Part shown: one piece after another, positions 7,008 through 16,808 of the stretch
How positions within the stretch are numbered: the first letter of the stretch is position 1
How the letters are laid out: each line of letters opens with the position of its first letter
Origin: JADKIH01 sp031417555
GTDB taxonomy: Bacteria > Bacteroidota > Bacteroidia > AKYH767-A > 2013-40CM-41-45
Assembly (NCBI GenBank): GCA_031417555.1
Contig: JANOVV010000037.1
Span: 1 to 64,000, forward strand
Direction: 5' to 3'
Length of the DNA stretch: 64,000 nucleotides
The notes under the pieces: generated by a model
The model's database searches: none
What the model saw: the letters and a program-made list of their open reading frames with translations, nothing else
Told to the model about the DNA's origin: nothing
Translations under genes and position numbers: made by a program

Positions 7008-8516
7008 TATTTCATAATAGGTAGAAGGTCCAGTACCCTTCCTAATTATGAGACGACTAGTCACTAGTTTGTTGAGTTGTCTTTCTGCCTTCTTCTTGTC
7101 GATCACTAATTCTTCTTCGTACTCCTTCCTTCTTACTTTACCCTTTAGTTTTACAAACTCATATCCCCTTAATTCTTCTTCGTTCAAATTCTTAAGCCCT
7201 GCAAGTGCAACTCCTTTAATTGCTTGGGCTGTTCTGAGAAAGGTAACAACAACATTTCCACGATCATATTCAATAATAGGTAATGGAAGATGATGTTCGC
7301 TCCTCATGGCTTTATATGTGTCCATACCGAGAGCAGTTTCTTCCATGTAATTCATCTCATTAAAAATGAATGTCAGTTTTTTATTTCTACTGTATGAAGT
7401 AGCAGTGAAATTCCTCATAGCTTCAATTGTAATTGGAAGAGGAGGTTTGCCTGGACTTTTTACAACTATTTTTTCAGGAAATACTTCTAATTGCACCTTT
7501 GCACCATCTTTCGAATAATCACGGTGAGCAATTGCATTAATAATTGCCTCACGTATTACTTCAATTGGGAAGGCTGGAACTTGTTGAGCTTTAAATTTGG
7601 TTCTGTCAATACTTGCAGGTAGAACTTTCCTTAACCAATCTTCAACTTCATCTGGTATTAAGACCAAGGCATTATCAAAGGTTTCGGTACCGATGTTGCC
7701 GTCACCGAAATGTACTTTGGCTTTCACAGCTGCCTGCGGAAATTTATTTCTTGGAGCATTCCCGAATAGTAGAATGGCATTTCCGGTTGGGAGGTATTTT
7801 CTTTTCTTGCTGTCATAATCTAGCAAATCCATCTCCTTCAATTCACGAAGTTGAACGGTTGACTTAGGCTTGTATTTTCGTTTTGATTCGGATATGAATT
7901 TTTTCAAAGCAATATCTGACAAACTTTCAACATCCGTTGAAATGGCTTTTTCACTCAAGCTGTCAAGTGGTTTTGCATTTTTTGCTTTCTGGTTTTGCAT
8001 ATTTGCCCACTTCATAAAGTCTTTGTTCGTATCCTCAATCACTCTATGAAACTCAGGGGCAAACTGGTGAACTTTCACATTGTTTTCTAGAAGATGGTCA
8101 ATACCCGCGTGATTTACAGTAGGATTTTTATCCTCAATACCAAACCAAACTTCTGAAATTCTGGCACCGACTATCCTTTCTGCACAACTAATTTTTGGAG
8201 CATTTCGAGAACCTGGGGCACAAGGCTCAAGCGTTGCGAACAACCAGCATCCTTTCAGGCTTTTGGTACGGTTCTTTTTGTCAAGCAAAGTATATTCAGC
8301 ATGATCACCCTCTCTTAACTCACCACGGTGCGCCGTTTCCACAGTACCATCTGGGAATACCAAAACGGCACCTACGTATGGACTGGGCTTATTCTTCTTG
8401 CCCTCTGGTATGGAGTTTTTCATCACATCCACCGCAAGTTTCATGTATTCCTTCGGGTCTTTTCTTCCGGTTATTTTTTTCTTAGCCATTGGTGTAGTTT
8501 TATTATTCCTCCTCAT
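6996..8516 (-). CDS. Deaminase domain fused to RecG-like/HATPase_c_4 ATPase and winged helix
   Basis: Residues about 20-150 form a RibD/CMP-deaminase-like zinc domain with HAE (His72, Glu74) and TLEPC...C (Cys99, Cys111), ending in VWFGIEDKNP. Residues about 215-450 resemble the RecG-related C-terminal ATP-binding domain found after AlbA_2 in Schlafen-like regulators: LPTGNAILLFG (242-252), then VIREAIINAIAHRDY (320-334). A C-terminal winged-helix-like segment follows. The usual AlbA_2 domain is not seen; the deaminase occupies its place. The gene starts at 8516, or at the ATG 8489 (MAKKKIT). It lies 70 bases after jetD on the same strand. Substrate and function are unknown; a defence role is inferred from context. 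Confidence 0.8.
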   Translation of the reverse strand: MRRNNKTTPMAKKKITGRKDPKEYMKLAVDVMKNSIPEGKKNKPSPYVGAVLVFPDGTVETAHRGELREGDHAEYTLLDKKNRTKSLKGCWLFATLEPCAPGSRNAPKISCAERIVGARISEVWFGIEDKNPTVNHAGIDHLLENNVKVHQFAPEFHRVIEDTNKDFMKWANMQNQKAKNAKPLDSLSEKAISTDVESLSDIALKKFISESKRKYKPKSTVQLRELKEMDLLDYDSKKRKYLPTGNAILLFGNAPRNKFPQAAVKAKVHFGDGNIGTETFDNALVLIPDEVEDWLRKVLPASIDRTKFKAQQVPAFPIEVIREAIINAIAHRDYSKDGAKVQLEVFPEKIVVKSPGKPPLPITIEAMRNFTATSYSRNKKLTFIFNEMNYMEETALGMDTYKAMRSEHHLPLPIIEYDRGNVVVTFLRTAQAIKGVALAGLKNLNEEELRGYEFVKLKGKVRRKEYEEELVIDKKKAERQLNKLVTSRLIIRKGTGPSTYYEIITT

Positions 8517-8585
8517 TTGCCAATTCCTTTCCCATTCCGTCCCTTATTCCGTAGTTGATGATATAGGATAGTTCTTCGTCGGTAT

Positions 8586-9437
8586 TTATTCATTGATTAA
8601 TATTTCTTGGTCTAAACCTTTTCTGTATCTGTGAATGGTGTTTATGAGTTGCAAAAGTTCTTTTTCTCGGATTGACTTTACCTCAAAATTTATTTTCTGT
8701 TGGTCATATCGCTTCTTGTTTCCAAATTCGGCAATTAGTTTGTCAATATTTTCAGGAACAAAAAATGTTGTTCTGTCGGAAAGATGTTTCTTGAATTCAT
8801 TCAAATAAATTCCGATGCCCGCAAAGTCAAAGTCACCAAAGTGCATGTAGTTGTTTTGAATGGATTGAAGCCATTTGATCAGGTCCTTGCTTTGGTTTTG
8901 AGGATAACGGCTAACAAACAAAGGTTTGATATCGTTGAATAAATATTTTTGCTTGGCAATGTGCCGAAAGTTTGAAGGGTTTTCAATTCCTACAATTGTG
9001 ATGTCTGGCGAAACAATAAATTTTTCAAAGTCATAAATGAATTGAAAAGTTCCGTCAACTGGATTGACTGTGATTTGTTTTTCGTTAAGTGTTGCTTGAA
9101 TAGGGGAATGGCAGTTAATTAAAAAACCTTTGAAACTTCTTACTCCTGTATGCTTTGAATTAGAAGTAGCAGCAACAAGTTCGCTTCGTGTTACCTGTTC
9201 TTTCTTGCTTACTTGAATGTATTGTTGAAGGTCATTGATTGAATAATTATTCTGTAAGTAAGTGTTCAATGCTTTGTTGTCAGAAACTAAAAGCGATTTT
9301 TGAATTCTTCCTTTTCGTTCAATGATTCCCTCTAAAACTAAATCGTCAATCAAAGAATGTTTTGCCAAACTTGATGGAATACTTTCGCCTTGCGAAAGCT
9401 GTAAAAGTTTTTCAGCGATATGAACGGGAACTTTCAT
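8586..9437 (-). CDS. jetD: Wadjet protein JetD, TOPRIM nuclease subunit
   Basis: In Wadjet systems JetD is the nuclease that cuts closed circular DNA recognised by the JetABC SMC complex. This 283-residue protein has a helical N-terminal part, then TOPRIM hallmarks: Glu152 in IVGIENPSNF, and Asp202/Asp204 in HFGDFDFAGIGI. It is shorter than the JetD proteins of about 380 residues I know of, mostly through a reduced N-terminal half. Its ATG overlaps the jetC stop by one base (TAATG), so translational coupling is likely. Assignment rests on the TOPRIM motifs and on operon position. Confidence 0.87.
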   Translation of the reverse strand: MKVPVHIAEKLLQLSQGESIPSSLAKHSLIDDLVLEGIIERKGRIQKSLLVSDNKALNTYLQNNYSINDLQQYIQVSKKEQVTRSELVAATSNSKHTGVRSFKGFLINCHSPIQATLNEKQITVNPVDGTFQFIYDFEKFIVSPDITIVGIENPSNFRHIAKQKYLFNDIKPLFVSRYPQNQSKDLIKWLQSIQNNYMHFGDFDFAGIGIYLNEFKKHLSDRTTFFVPENIDKLIAEFGNKKRYDQQKINFEVKSIREKELLQLINTIHRYRKGLDQEILINE

Positions 9438-12400
9438 TATGCTTCAGTTGAAATTTCAGATTCAAACTTTGGAATTTTTCTCACCAATCTTTTTACGCTT
9501 GTGACATTATTAGAATCTTTTGCTAACAAATAAGTGTAACGGTAATCAGTTGCATTGTAAGAAGTCGGTGAACTGTTTATCAGTAAAATGTTTCTGTCAT
9601 TTGCAAACTTCAAAATCCCTTTCACATTGTTTGGGTGAAGTTTTCCTATTTCATCCATCATACAATGCAAGCGGAAATCATCTTTATGCTTCTTCGCTGC
9701 TCTTTCTTTAAACACATTCAACAGCATAATATTTATCATCGCTTTCACTAAAATGTCCGTTCCGTCAGAACCAACATTAGTCAGCTTCTCAACCCAACCA
9801 GTGTCATTGTCATTCTCAACAATTTTGAATAGCAATTCAAACGAATCAGAAAGTGTAATTTCTTTTTCTTTGGTTGCTGCCATTTCTTTTATCATCTGTT
9901 TCAAAAGCGAAATAGCTTTCTCATTTTTATTTCCTTGTCCGTTTGAAGTGAACAAATCTTCTTTGCCAATGTTGAATGGGTTTTCATCATTGAAGCTTTT
10001 TATTTCAACTAACAATTGAAAAATACTGTTTGCACTTTTATCAGTTTTCAATTCCATGCTCCTGATAGCACCAACAAAATTTCTAGCAACAAAATCATTA
10101 TTGATATCTTGGATTACCTGACTTATTTCTCCTTCTTTTGAAATTAGGTCGCCTGTTTCAATTCCTATTCTGCGAATGATATTAGCAAACCTTTCTTCAA
10201 CTCTTGTCTTGTATTCACTCAATTTATTTTCATCAATAAACTCTTTCAACATCTCGGCAAACTCAAAATATTCTACTCTTTCGGTAAACTTAAATTTGAA
10301 ACTGAAAAGATTGTTCTCTTGAAAATTACCAGTGAATTTGTTGATGGCTTCTTGCAGTTCAATGTATCTTTTAGTAATTGTATTATCAGTTGTGTTTAGC
10401 TCACCAATGATAAAGAAGCAAGTAAATTCCGTTTTATTTTCATCGGTGTATTCTCCGATGAATGTTTCAACTGTTTGGTAAACATCTGTCTTTGTGAAAG
10501 TGTCAAACGCTGTTATGTCAATAGTAAAACCTGCAAGAGTTTTTCCTATTGACTCAATCTCTGCGTTATGATGTCCAATGTCCTGAATAAACTTTTCTTC
10601 TTGCTGCTTATGCTTTGCTAACTCTGATTCTAATTGCTTATCAAATAAATTTTTCTTGCTTTTGAATTCATCTTCTTTATCAAATAATTCTCGTTTGTCA
10701 TTGTTGTAAACTGCAACTGTATCTCTGTTATTATCAATGAAAATAAGTTCTGGGTCAATAACAGAAAGTCGTAAATCAATTTCCTCAATTCGTTTTGTAT
10801 CTGCTCCTTTCGTGTCAAGTTCTTTTTTCTGTTTGCTTTTTATTTCTGCTTCCTTTTTACTGATTAAAGTTTTTTCATTTTGAATTAGCAAATCAATTTT
10901 GCTAATCGTCTCTGTAAGTTTCTGTTGTTCCGTTTTAAGTTTTCCTTCCTTCTCTTTCTTATTTGTATCAATCAGTTTGGTAATACTTCCTTCAACCTTC
11001 TGAACTTGTTCCTCTGCACTTGTTTTTTCTTCACTTAGTTTTGAAATAGCGTTATCAATAATTTCCAATTCTGCTTTTTGTTCTGTGGTGGCCTTAATTT
11101 TCCAGTCAGTCAAACGAACTCCAATTTCTTCTAATTTTATTTTGTTCTGGTCGCTTTGATATTTGTTGGTGTCAACAATTTCTTTCTGCTCCTTTACTTT
11201 CGGATGAAATCTTCTTCTAAGTTTTTCAAGTTCTTCATTTGATTTAGAATTCAAGTCAACTATGACTTGCTGAATAGTTTTGATTAGATTATTGAACTCG
11301 TCTTTCTCCTTTTGTAAATCAGCAACGGTTTTAACCTTTTTGCTAATCTCATTCGTGTCAATACTGATTCCGAAAAAATTCAAATCTCCATTAGAAATTC
11401 TCTTTGGGTTCAATCCCGGCTTATACAAAACATTATCTTCGTCAATTACTTTTCCAATTGTCTTGTCCCAATCAGGAACTTGTTCATTCAACCAACCATA
11501 TAGAGAATCTTTACTGTTCTCAATCTTGGTATCAATGGCTGAAATATTCTCATTCAGTTTTGTTTGCAGTTCGGTTTGCTTTTCAACTTTTCTTTTTGTG
11601 TCCTCCTTAACTCCTGTTTCTTCAAGCAACCATTCCTTTTGAATGTTTTTACTTTTCTCTGTTGCTTGTTGAATTGCATTATCTGCTTTTGAAATTGCGG
11701 AGTTCAAATTTCTAATGTCAGCATTGCACCCTTCAATTTCCTTTTCATAAAGTCTTGTGTTCTTCACTTCTGAACGCTTGATTCTATTGCTTGTAATTGC
11801 TTTGTCTTTTTCTTTTACAAGTGCATTGGCTACTTCAAGTTCTTCCTTGTGTTGTTTTCTTATTTCCTCATATAACAAGTCATACTGCTTGGTCAACTCC
11901 TCTTTGAAATGAAGTAAGGTTTCTTTTGCATTATTCTTTTCGGTCTGCTTGCTGTTCTCAAACTCCTTCAACTGACTTTCTAATTGCCCTAATTGTAACT
12001 CATATCGCTTTTGTATTTCAAGAAACTTAGAAGTGAGAATGTCCTTTTCACCAGTGAGATTTTTCCTTTCTAAGTCCAATGAAATCTTATTTGAAACTCT
12101 TTCAAGGATGCTCTCAATTTTCAAAGCAGCATATTCATCACGCTTGGTTTTTATTTCGTCAAGTTTGCTTTTGTATTTTCCAATTTGCTCTTGGGTCCTT
12201 TCTTTCTTCTTGTCAAATACACTATCAAGTTCGTTTAGTTTAGTTCTTACTTTATTTCGTTTCAGTTCTTCAACTGCAAGTTGGTCGGCAACTTTCGGTT
12301 GCTGTTCTTTTGCATTATTCAAAGCCCAACCCAATTGAGAAGCTAACTCTGCTTTCTTTTTCTCCAAATATTTTAGTGCTGAATAAATTGTTGAAACATT

Positions 12401-13144
12401 GTCAGAATGCTTTTCAACTTGGTTTTCACCATTACGATTTCTGTCTGTCCACTTCTTTATGTCATTCAAATTGGTTTCAAAATCTTTTAAGTGAGTTTGA
12501 GAATAAGTAGTCAGGTCAATTTTTATTTCTTCCTCATTAAGAGATTTTATAATGGTCTCTTTTACAAATTCTGCACTCAGATTTGCATTGAGAAAAACAT
12601 TTGAAATCGTTCTTGGAATATTTTGAAATTGCTTGCTCTCCATCAAAGCATACTTTCTAAATTCACTTGACAAACCTTTGTTGTTGCCATAAAGAATATT
12701 TCTATATTCTTCATAGATATGAATTGTCCTTGTGTAACTTATATTTTTCCCAAACGCTTCTCTGGTCTTATCCCAACTTTCAAAAGCCCTTCCTTCACTG
12801 TCAATGAAAAAAGTTTTGTCAAATGCAGAATCAAAAAAGCGAAATGCAACTCTGCCTTGTGATTTGAAAGCTAAAACACAAAACAATTCGTTTTCGGTTT
12901 GCACTTCATAAACGATGTATGAATTCTGAAACGGAAAATAATATTCATCAAAAGTTTTCTTCTCTCTTGGTATTCCCAGTTTCTGTTTGTCAGCATTGTA
13001 GAAGAAAAGAACTGCTCTTAGCAAAGTGCTTTTACCTACGCCTTGGGTTCCAATGAAATGAACATTTCCATCAAGATTTACTTCCGCATACTTGAGGGAT
13101 TTGTCAGCACTGTTAATGAAAACTATTTTATTCAGGTATTTCAT
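9437..13144 (-). CDS. jetC: Wadjet protein JetC, SMC-like ATPase
   Basis: JetC is the motor subunit of the Wadjet anti-plasmid complex and is related to MukB. The 1235-residue protein has an N-terminal Walker A at 32-40 (GTQGVGKST). Long Lys/Glu-rich coiled coils follow, interrupted near the middle by a hinge-like region. The C-terminal head has GSDGTD at the ABC-signature position and Walker B-type MMDEIGKLHPNN about 75 residues from the end. Its first bases overlap jetB by 17 nucleotides. Length and architecture fit JetC/MksF-class SMC proteins rather than SbcC, which would pair with SbcD. Confidence 0.92.
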   Translation of the reverse strand: MKYLNKIVFINSADKSLKYAEVNLDGNVHFIGTQGVGKSTLLRAVLFFYNADKQKLGIPREKKTFDEYYFPFQNSYIVYEVQTENELFCVLAFKSQGRVAFRFFDSAFDKTFFIDSEGRAFESWDKTREAFGKNISYTRTIHIYEEYRNILYGNNKGLSSEFRKYALMESKQFQNIPRTISNVFLNANLSAEFVKETIIKSLNEEEIKIDLTTYSQTHLKDFETNLNDIKKWTDRNRNGENQVEKHSDNVSTIYSALKYLEKKKAELASQLGWALNNAKEQQPKVADQLAVEELKRNKVRTKLNELDSVFDKKKERTQEQIGKYKSKLDEIKTKRDEYAALKIESILERVSNKISLDLERKNLTGEKDILTSKFLEIQKRYELQLGQLESQLKEFENSKQTEKNNAKETLLHFKEELTKQYDLLYEEIRKQHKEELEVANALVKEKDKAITSNRIKRSEVKNTRLYEKEIEGCNADIRNLNSAISKADNAIQQATEKSKNIQKEWLLEETGVKEDTKRKVEKQTELQTKLNENISAIDTKIENSKDSLYGWLNEQVPDWDKTIGKVIDEDNVLYKPGLNPKRISNGDLNFFGISIDTNEISKKVKTVADLQKEKDEFNNLIKTIQQVIVDLNSKSNEELEKLRRRFHPKVKEQKEIVDTNKYQSDQNKIKLEEIGVRLTDWKIKATTEQKAELEIIDNAISKLSEEKTSAEEQVQKVEGSITKLIDTNKKEKEGKLKTEQQKLTETISKIDLLIQNEKTLISKKEAEIKSKQKKELDTKGADTKRIEEIDLRLSVIDPELIFIDNNRDTVAVYNNDKRELFDKEDEFKSKKNLFDKQLESELAKHKQQEEKFIQDIGHHNAEIESIGKTLAGFTIDITAFDTFTKTDVYQTVETFIGEYTDENKTEFTCFFIIGELNTTDNTITKRYIELQEAINKFTGNFQENNLFSFKFKFTERVEYFEFAEMLKEFIDENKLSEYKTRVEERFANIIRRIGIETGDLISKEGEISQVIQDINNDFVARNFVGAIRSMELKTDKSANSIFQLLVEIKSFNDENPFNIGKEDLFTSNGQGNKNEKAISLLKQMIKEMAATKEKEITLSDSFELLFKIVENDNDTGWVEKLTNVGSDGTDILVKAMINIMLLNVFKERAAKKHKDDFRLHCMMDEIGKLHPNNVKGILKFANDRNILLINSSPTSYNATDYRYTYLLAKDSNNVTSVKRLVRKIPKFESEISTEA

Positions 13145-13700
13145 TTCTTACTTCTTCGGGAATATTGATTGTCAAAATAAGTTGTTCAAGATACTTGAAT
13201 GAAGCCAAAACTTTGTATTGATGCGTAATTTCATTTTCAAGTTCAATGAAGGTGTCGTCAATTAGTTTCTTCAAAATTTTATCAAGAATGTCTTGGTGTT
13301 TTTCTTTGTCAGTGTGCTTTTTTAGCCCTTCTAATTTGGTTTCTAACTCTGCATCAATTTTTATTCTTACAAGAATGTCAGAAGGAGTGAAGCGATAACC
13401 TGAACTAAAAGAGTTGTCATAGGTTTTCAGAAAGTCAATAATGTCAATCCATCTGAACGATGCTTCAATCTTTGTTTCAAGGTCAACTTTGTTTTCGGGT
13501 CTGCTGAAATAATAATACTCATCGCCTTTTTCTAAAGTGAAATTGATGCTTCGGAAATAGTCGTATAAATTTTCAAAGGTCTGTTCGTCCTCAATGACTT
13601 TATACAAATCGCATACGGCTTTAGTAGAGCTGTTTGAATTTATGAATTGTCCTTTGCTTAGAATTTTAAATATATCTGCTGTTTGAATTGGAACTTCCAT
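13128..13700 (-). CDS. jetB: Wadjet protein JetB, MukE/KITE-like subunit
   Basis: JetB corresponds to MukE and binds the kleisin JetA. The 190-residue protein has the expected winged-helix layout and begins with IQTADIFKILSKGQFIN. It includes DEYYYFSRPENKVDLE and a charged helical C-terminus. Sequence conservation in this family is low, so position between jetA (9-base gap) and jetC (17-base overlap), together with size, carries most of the weight. The ATG at 13700 is unambiguous. Confidence 0.85.
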   Translation of the reverse strand: MEVPIQTADIFKILSKGQFINSNSSTKAVCDLYKVIEDEQTFENLYDYFRSINFTLEKGDEYYYFSRPENKVDLETKIEASFRWIDIIDFLKTYDNSFSSGYRFTPSDILVRIKIDAELETKLEGLKKHTDKEKHQDILDKILKKLIDDTFIELENEITHQYKVLASFKYLEQLILTINIPEEVRNEIPE

Positions 13701-13709
13701 TTTATTTTT

Positions 13710-14906
13710 CTATTTAGGATAAACCATTGCGAATTCAATTTCTTTTTTCTCCTCAAATTTTTCTGTTATCTCAAAGATGTTTTCATACTGTGAAATCAAC
13801 TGACAATAAATTGTAACACAGTCTTCAAAAGAAACTTCTTTTGCAAAGTTGTAATTTATTATAAAGTCAAAAAGATTGTAGCTGGAAGCTACAAATCCAT
13901 TTTTCACTTCTTCAAGATTGATTTGTATTTCTTCTTCTGTTTGTGTTTCCAAATACTCACTTGAAATTTTTTCTGCAACAGGTCGCTTCAAGTTTATTCC
14001 TGCCTTCACACGCTTTGCAATTTTTATAATGCTTACAAATGCTTCTTCGTCTGCTTGTAAGTATTCAAGAGAGAGTTTAAGCGGATAAGCTGGATTAGGT
14101 TCAAAAATTACTGAATCGTTTGCTGCTAAAATTGATTTTAAATCTGTTGTTGTTTCAAGAATGAATTGGTCTTTCAAATATTTTATCAATCGCAATTTTT
14201 CAATCACATTGCTTTGATACTGGATTTGGTTTAAGAAATCAATAATCTGTCTTTCAATTTCAATCAGGTTGTGAGTGCATTTTCCTAATTGAATTTTGAG
14301 TTGAACAATCACTCTTTTTAATTCTTCGTCTGTTGCAGAATTGAAAAATGTTACATCATCTTCTGTGAGTAGTTTTTCAGTTTGTGTAATGAGCTTGGTA
14401 ATGTCCTTTCGCTTCTTGTCAAGATTTAAAAGTTTTGCTCTTTTGTTTTTATAGGTAGGTTCATTTTTAAAAGTGTTGTCAATGTTCCGTTTCAAGTCAA
14501 CAACATTTCTTAAAGTGATTGCTCCTAATTTTCTAAGAGTGTTTTTGATAGTTCGTAAATACTCATACTTCCTTTGTTCGTTGGGTTCGTTAAAGTAGTA
14601 GTCAATGTTTTGCTTTACTTTTTCAAGATTGTCATTGATGTAGGAAGTATTTATTTCTTCATTGGCATCCAAAACCAGTTCAAAGAATTGTAAAAACTCA
14701 TCATCAATTTCAAGGTTGCTTCCGTTTTGTCGGATAACAGAACGGCTTAACAGATATTGAATTCTGTTGTCATCATTGTCAACCAAATCAAGAGCATACT
14801 CATATTTATAAGAAGCGGTTTTCCGCTTCTTAAACATTTCCGTAAGCAGTTTTTGCTCTTTGTTAAGAGCAAAAACAAGTTCCCGTATGTTTGAAAATGT
14901 ATTCAT
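13710..14906 (-). CDS. jetA: Wadjet protein JetA, MukF/kleisin-like subunit
   Basis: JetA is the kleisin that bridges the two JetC heads. This protein of about 398 residues starts MNTFSNIRELVFALNKEQKLL. It has a winged-helix-like beginning, long central helices (about residues 100-260) with heptad-like Leu/Ile/Lys patterns, and a compact C-terminal domain. The frame is open to a TTG at 14918, but the ATG at 14906 is the better start. It is the first gene of the four-gene jet operon. Family identification is by context and size, since kleisins diverge strongly. Confidence 0.83.
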   Translation of the reverse strand: MNTFSNIRELVFALNKEQKLLTEMFKKRKTASYKYEYALDLVDNDDNRIQYLLSRSVIRQNGSNLEIDDEFLQFFELVLDANEEINTSYINDNLEKVKQNIDYYFNEPNEQRKYEYLRTIKNTLRKLGAITLRNVVDLKRNIDNTFKNEPTYKNKRAKLLNLDKKRKDITKLITQTEKLLTEDDVTFFNSATDEELKRVIVQLKIQLGKCTHNLIEIERQIIDFLNQIQYQSNVIEKLRLIKYLKDQFILETTTDLKSILAANDSVIFEPNPAYPLKLSLEYLQADEEAFVSIIKIAKRVKAGINLKRPVAEKISSEYLETQTEEEIQINLEEVKNGFVASSYNLFDFIINYNFAKEVSFEDCVTIYCQLISQYENIFEITEKFEEKKEIEFAMVYPK

Positions 14907-15199
14907 TTTATAGCGCAAATGAAATAAATCCTGTTTTATTGGAAAGATTTAAGCATTTCAGTATTTGCAATTTAAGATGTAAGTTAAATAAAAATCGATT
15001 TTTCTCTTTGTTCTTGTATTTTAATTATTTGCTAAGTAATATTATGAAGATTACTAATATTCCTTTAACTTTTGCTTGGTTCTCGGTACTGAATTAATCA
15101 AAAATTTAAAACTGCATTTTGATAAAAGTATATCTAAAGACAGTATTATTATTGCCGAAATTTCCCTCACATAATTTAATACAATAGTATTACGATTTC
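14907..15199. other. AT-rich spacer upstream of the Wadjet operon
   Basis: No gene is seen here. It should contain the jet promoter on the minus strand, but no full TTTG-N19-TAnnTTTG match is visible in that direction. Poly-T and poly-A tracts are frequent. The spacer also separates the jet operon from the 3' end side of the following minus-strand ATPase gene. Confidence 0.4.
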
Positions 15200-16651
15200 T
15201 CACTTCGATTTTTTAAGTTTCTGCTCCAACGTATTATTGCCTACTACATAAGCATAAATGGATGCAGGCACAAAATTTAATTGTACACCTCTTAGTTCTC
15301 TTGTTCCTTCTATATCAATGGTTGTAATTAATGCAGAGTTCAATTTGTTGTTTTCGCAAAATTGTAACAGACTTTTCAATTCACCTGGTTCTTCGTAATA
15401 TCGATTGCTCCATTTTATTTCCAAAGCCCATAGAGGTTTTAATTTCTTCTCGTCTAATCCTACCATATCCACTTCACCATTATTCCATCTCGCATAAAAT
15501 GGTGTAAACCATTCACGGTGCATCCACTGAGAGTAAATCGCAGTTTCTACCATATTTCCAATAGCTTCATCAGTAGGAAGCAAAGGCGAGAACAAAGCAC
15601 TTCTTAAACTTGGGTTTGTTAAATAGATTTTATAAAAATTGGCTCGTTTAAATTTTTTGGAATTGTCATCGATGCGGTGTACAATACGAATTAAAAAAGC
15701 TGCTTCTAAATACTCTAAATACTTTTTAAGTAAATATTTTTCTACTCCTGATGCCTGACTTAAGGATTCTAAGGAAACTTCATTGCCACTGTGATAAGCC
15801 AACGTGGTAAATAATGAGTTCAACTCTTGCACATCCTGAATACCGTATAAACTCGGCAAATCTCGAAGCAAAACTTTGTCTACAATATCGCTTCGAATAT
15901 ACCTTCCCGGATTGGCTTGTATTTTTTCAGAAAAAATAACCTCGGGGTAGCCTCCAAAGTTGATGTAATCTAAAAAGTGTCGATTTAGTTCTTTGATATT
16001 AATGGTACTAAAAAAACGGTTTGAGTTACCCTTCCACTCCATTTTTGATGGTAAAATTAAATGGTTCAATCCTTTTAAGGAAATGTATTCATTAAAGGTT
16101 AAAGGAGGCAACATAAAATCGGTAAATCTTCCTGCACCACTTTCGTTACTCGCCAATTTGAGTGCAGCCGCCGCCGAACCAGATACCACAAACTTTGTTT
16201 TCGGGAAACTATCCACTAAAACTTTTAAATGTACTTCCCAATCTTTGAGGTATTGTATTTCATCAAAAAACACAAACCAACCTTTTGGGTCGTTTTCAGC
16301 AGTGGCTTTGCGAGCATAATTAAAAAGTTGCTCCAAATGGATGTTGTTGTAGATTGGGTTTTCAATATTGATGAAGCAGATTTTTTTGGGACTAATACCT
16401 GAATTAAGTAAATGCTGGATGGTGTGATTCATCATTACTGTTTTGCCCACCCTTCGAGGACCCATTAACACCACAGCCCTGTTAACCGAAACATCTTCTA
16501 CCAAAGGGTAAAACAAATCAAAGTATAGCCTTCTTGGTTTTTCATTGTATTCATCTTCGGTTTTGCCGGTGGTCCACCAAGGGTTTTCAAACCTGAGGCG
16601 GTCTGCAATTAGCTGCTCCGAAAATGGATTTAAGTGCTTTCCTTTTGCCAT
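15200..16651 (-). CDS. AAA_14/DUF4143-family ATPase
   Basis: The 483-residue protein has a Walker A at 64-71 (GPRRVGKT), Walker B at 127-133 (FVFFDEI) and sensor-like KFVVSGSAAAAL. These are followed by a winged-helix region (SLESLSQASGVEKYLLKKYL) and the DUF4143 nuclease-like domain (FYKIYLTNPSLRSALF, GEVDMVGLDE, LWALEIKWSNR). The EVDMV...ALEIKWS pattern resembles a PD-(D/E)XK core. Such ATPases are very common in accessory DNA, and their roles are poorly defined. It is a single gene with its own spacers on both sides. Confidence 0.87.
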   Translation of the reverse strand: MAKGKHLNPFSEQLIADRLRFENPWWTTGKTEDEYNEKPRRLYFDLFYPLVEDVSVNRAVVLMGPRRVGKTVMMNHTIQHLLNSGISPKKICFINIENPIYNNIHLEQLFNYARKATAENDPKGWFVFFDEIQYLKDWEVHLKVLVDSFPKTKFVVSGSAAAALKLASNESGAGRFTDFMLPPLTFNEYISLKGLNHLILPSKMEWKGNSNRFFSTINIKELNRHFLDYINFGGYPEVIFSEKIQANPGRYIRSDIVDKVLLRDLPSLYGIQDVQELNSLFTTLAYHSGNEVSLESLSQASGVEKYLLKKYLEYLEAAFLIRIVHRIDDNSKKFKRANFYKIYLTNPSLRSALFSPLLPTDEAIGNMVETAIYSQWMHREWFTPFYARWNNGEVDMVGLDEKKLKPLWALEIKWSNRYYEEPGELKSLLQFCENNKLNSALITTIDIEGTRELRGVQLNFVPASIYAYVVGNNTLEQKLKKSK

Positions 16652-16808
16652 ATTTTACAAATTTATAAAAATAAGATAAATATACTTAGTTTATTTGAAT
16701 AAATATCTAATTTTAGCTAAATATAGAACTATTTTATTTCTTATTTCTTTTCAGTATTCCTACTTTCATTTGAACCAACTTTCCTCGTCATTCTTTAAAG
16801 GACTTTGC

